Translations under genes and position numbers: made by a program
NCBI GenBank assembly: GCA_017512485.1
Contig: JAFWGE010000024.1
Coordinates: 1 to 64,000, forward strand
DNA: 64,000 nucleotides
Reading direction: 5' to 3'
From: Oscillospiraceae bacterium
GTDB taxonomy: Bacteria; Bacillota; Clostridia; Oscillospirales; Oscillospiraceae
In this document: positions 62,131 to 64,000 of the stretch, piece by piece
Layout: every line of letters starts with the position of its first letter
Numbering within the stretch: the first letter of the stretch is position 1
Notes under the pieces: generated by a model
Database searches by the model: none
What the model was told of the DNA's origin: nothing
Seen by the model: the letters and a program-made list of their open reading frames with translations, nothing else

Positions 62131-62646
62131 ATGAGTTTTTCATTCGTTCCCCGGGTCATGGCAAAGAAGCTCACTGACGTCACCCCGGCGTTCCTGATCT
62201 CCAGAGATATAAAAGTGCTCTTATGCGATCTGGATAACACGATCTCCCTTAAGAGACACGCCGTTCCTCCGGAAAAGGTGATGCAGTGGGCAAATGAGCT
62301 GGGCAGCGCGGGTATAGAAATTATTATTTTCAGCAATAACCGTCACGGGAGGGCACGCAAAACAGCTGGACAGTTGGGGGTGAGGTGCCTGGAGCGTGTA
62401 GGCAAACCGCGTATTGGTGGTTTCCTTGAGGCGGAGAAGCTTACGGGGGTGACCCGCGGCCGTATGGCGCTTGCCGGGGACCAGATATTTACCGACGTCC
62501 TGGGCGCTAACCGTGCCGACGTCACGAGCATATGGGTGGAACCGATAAATCACCGCGCACCGCACCTGTGGCTGAGATTCCTGGTGGAGCGGATCGTGGT
62601 GGCTTTGAGTATATTATTCGGAGGTTGTAATTATGAAAAACTATGA
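62131..62646 (+). CDS. yqeG: YqeG-family HAD IIIA phosphatase
   Basis: A 171-aa HAD phosphatase. Motif I is LLCDLDNTIS (Asp-x-Asp-x-Asn/Thr), motif II IIIFSNNRHGRA, and the final acidic motif lies in MALAGDQIFTDVLGANRAD. Substrate of YqeG proteins is not settled; relatives act on phosphatidylglycerophosphate. The stop overlaps the next gene by 14 nt. The start site has only a weak ribosome site. Confidence 0.88.
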   Translation: MSFSFVPRVMAKKLTDVTPAFLISRDIKVLLCDLDNTISLKRHAVPPEKVMQWANELGSAGIEIIIFSNNRHGRARKTAGQLGVRCLERVGKPRIGGFLEAEKLTGVTRGRMALAGDQIFTDVLGANRADVTSIWVEPINHRAPHLWLRFLVERIVVALSILFGGCNYEKL

Positions 62647-63700
62647 AAAAATACGCCAGAAACTGATAGAGCATTCCCTTGACGCTGTTTACGTAACAAG
62701 CCCCATTAACAGGGCATACGCTTCGGGATTTTTTTCCACGGACGGCCTGGCGGTGATCACGCCGGATAACCAGTATTTCTTCACCGATTCGCGCTATATC
62801 GAGGCGGCGGAGGCGGCAATGCCTGATTTTACTGTAGAGATGGTCACACAGGAAAACAGTTACACGGACTGTATGAACAGGCTTATAAACAAGCATAGTC
62901 TCTCAGTTGTCGGTTTCGAGGAAGAAAGAGCATCTTTCCGCCAGTACAACGCAATGACGAAGGCGTTTCAGGTAAAATTTGCTGCAGCCCAGGGGATATT
63001 CGAGGAACTGAGGGCTGTAAAATCTCCCGAAGAGGTGCAAAAGCTCATCTCCGCCCAGCGGCTGGCGGAGGAGGCATTTCGGCAGACCCTTGGAGTGCTG
63101 AAGGCCGGTATGACCGAAAAGGAAGCCGCCGCGGAGCTGGTATACAGAATGCTCAGGCTAGGAGCGGATGGCCTGTCGTTCGAGCCCATAGTAGTATCCG
63201 GAGTGCGGTCGAGTATGCCCCATGGGGTACCGACAACGGAGAAAATTGAACCCGGTACCTTCCTTACAATGGATTTCGGATGCATCAAAGACGGTTATTG
63301 CTCGGATATGACCCGCACGGTGGCCGTCGGCGGATATACCGACGAGATGGAAAAGGTATATAATGTGGTCCTCAAAGCCCAAAAGGCAGGTATAGACGCC
63401 GCCCGGGCAGGGATTCCCGGGTGTGAAGTCCATATGGCGGCGGCAAACGTGATAGCCGAGGCAGGTTACGGAGAGTACTTCGGCCATGGCTTTGGGCACG
63501 GTATAGGGATGGAAGTCCATGAAGGCAATGGGGCTTCCCAGTCGGAAAAAAGACTGCTCAGGGCAGGCAACGTCATTTCAGCCGAGCCGGGCATATATAT
63601 GCCGGGAAAATTCGGGGTTAGGATAGAGGACGTGCTTGTCATAGAGGAAGGCGGAAGGACGGATATCACAAAAACGCCAAAGGAGCTTATGGTCATCTGA
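62633..63700 (+). CDS. M24 family Xaa-Pro aminopeptidase
   Basis: A 355-aa creatinase-fold metallopeptidase that removes N-terminal residues ahead of proline. N-terminal domain to about residue 130, then the pita-bread domain with metal ligands: TMDFGCIKDGYCSDMTRTV (two Asp), GHGFGHGIGMEVHE (His), SAEPGIYMPGKFGVRIEDV (two Glu). GGAGG before ATG 62633, inside the end of yqeG. Confidence 0.93.
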   Translation: MKNYEKIRQKLIEHSLDAVYVTSPINRAYASGFFSTDGLAVITPDNQYFFTDSRYIEAAEAAMPDFTVEMVTQENSYTDCMNRLINKHSLSVVGFEEERASFRQYNAMTKAFQVKFAAAQGIFEELRAVKSPEEVQKLISAQRLAEEAFRQTLGVLKAGMTEKEAAAELVYRMLRLGADGLSFEPIVVSGVRSSMPHGVPTTEKIEPGTFLTMDFGCIKDGYCSDMTRTVAVGGYTDEMEKVYNVVLKAQKAGIDAARAGIPGCEVHMAAANVIAEAGYGEYFGHGFGHGIGMEVHEGNGASQSEKRLLRAGNVISAEPGIYMPGKFGVRIEDVLVIEEGGRTDITKTPKELMVI

Positions 63701-63722
63701 CGGAGGTAAGGAGATTCGTTCA

Positions 63723-64000
63723 ATGGACATGGACAGTTATTTCCGGGCACTGCGCGGAAAGAGGACGGCCGTGCTCGGAGTGGGCATAAGCAATCTCCCT
63801 CTGGCACAGAAGCTTCTGGAGTATGGCGCCGTTGTGACGCTGCACGACAGGAAAGAGGTACTGAAAGGGAAGGCGCTGGAACTTTCACGGCAGGCGTTTG
63901 CAGTATGCCTGGGAGCCGGATATCTCGATGAGATAGACGCCGACGTCATTTTCCGATCTCCCGGCATCAGGCCGGATGAAGCGGGCATTCTGCGCGCTGT
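63723..64000 (+). CDS. murD: UDP-N-acetylmuramoylalanine-D-glutamate ligase (N-terminal part)
   Basis: The first 92 codons, cut by the right edge. After MDMDSYFRALRGKRTAVLGV comes GISNLPLAQKLLEYGA, VVTLHDRKE and DADVIFRSPGIRPDEAGI, which fit the N-terminal UDP-binding domain of clostridial MurD. GGAG precedes the start by about 9 nt. The ATP-binding and C-terminal domains are outside the window, so the call rests on this part only. Confidence 0.75.
   Translation, partial: MDMDSYFRALRGKRTAVLGVGISNLPLAQKLLEYGAVVTLHDRKEVLKGKALELSRQAFAVCLGAGYLDEIDADVIFRSPGIRPDEAGILRA

Overview
The window looks like a chromosome segment from an anaerobic, Gram-positive member of the Clostridia. I infer a gut-type Oscillospiraceae-like organism, but only from gene content, since no rRNA gene is present. 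The evidence is a glycyl radical enzyme with its activase, TrmFO, a LytR-CpsA-Psr wall-polymer transferase, the rnc / smc / ftsY gene order, BspA-type leucine-rich repeat protein, consensus sigma-A promoters (TTGACA, 17 bp, TATAAT) and strong GGAGG ribosome binding sites.

The left part (1 to about 36 kb) is accessory metabolism and signalling. It opens with three tandem family 5 substrate-binding lipoproteins, the first cut by the window edge. Each has its own promoter, a leader with a hairpin exactly 25 nt before the start codon, and (for the two complete copies) a terminator. Then come a UroD-like methyltransferase-fold protein with an MFS transporter, an NAD-dependent epimerase-like protein and a SAM methyltransferase. 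A signalling block follows (9.4 to 15.7 kb): a STAS / kinase-fold / anti-sigma ATPase fusion, an HD hydrolase, a GNAT acetyltransferase and a hybrid histidine kinase with two receiver domains. Next are a second UroD-like protein in operon with an FAD-dependent oxidoreductase, three scattered DUF169 proteins, an enolase-superfamily dehydratase-like enzyme, an M18 aminopeptidase, a decayed glycerate kinase, and a glycyl radical enzyme with its activase. A secreted LRR / beta-helix protein, an AstE/AspA-like metallo-deacylase and a cytoplasmic parallel beta-helix protein close this part.

The right part (36.2 to 64 kb) is housekeeping, mostly on the plus strand: a SpoU methyltransferase, dprA, topA, trmFO, plsX, acpP, rnc and an Elp3-like radical SAM gene; then smc, ftsY, rdgB, yhbY, a nadD-yqeK fusion, an LCP gene, rsfS, leuS, rpsU, yqeG, an M24 peptidase and the start of murD. 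Two things break this core. Three tandem minus-strand MFS genes with acidic, cysteine-rich tails sit between rnc/elp3-like and smc, each as its own transcription unit. And ftsY carries a one-base excess in a run of six G that splits its frame.

Most noteworthy: the three-domain partner-switch fusion, the glycyl radical enzyme with an atypical GCVYP active-site motif, the constant-distance leader hairpins of the lipoprotein genes, and the MFS triplet with Asp/Cys tails inserted into the conserved cluster. No CRISPR array, transposase, prophage gene, rRNA or tRNA gene was seen.
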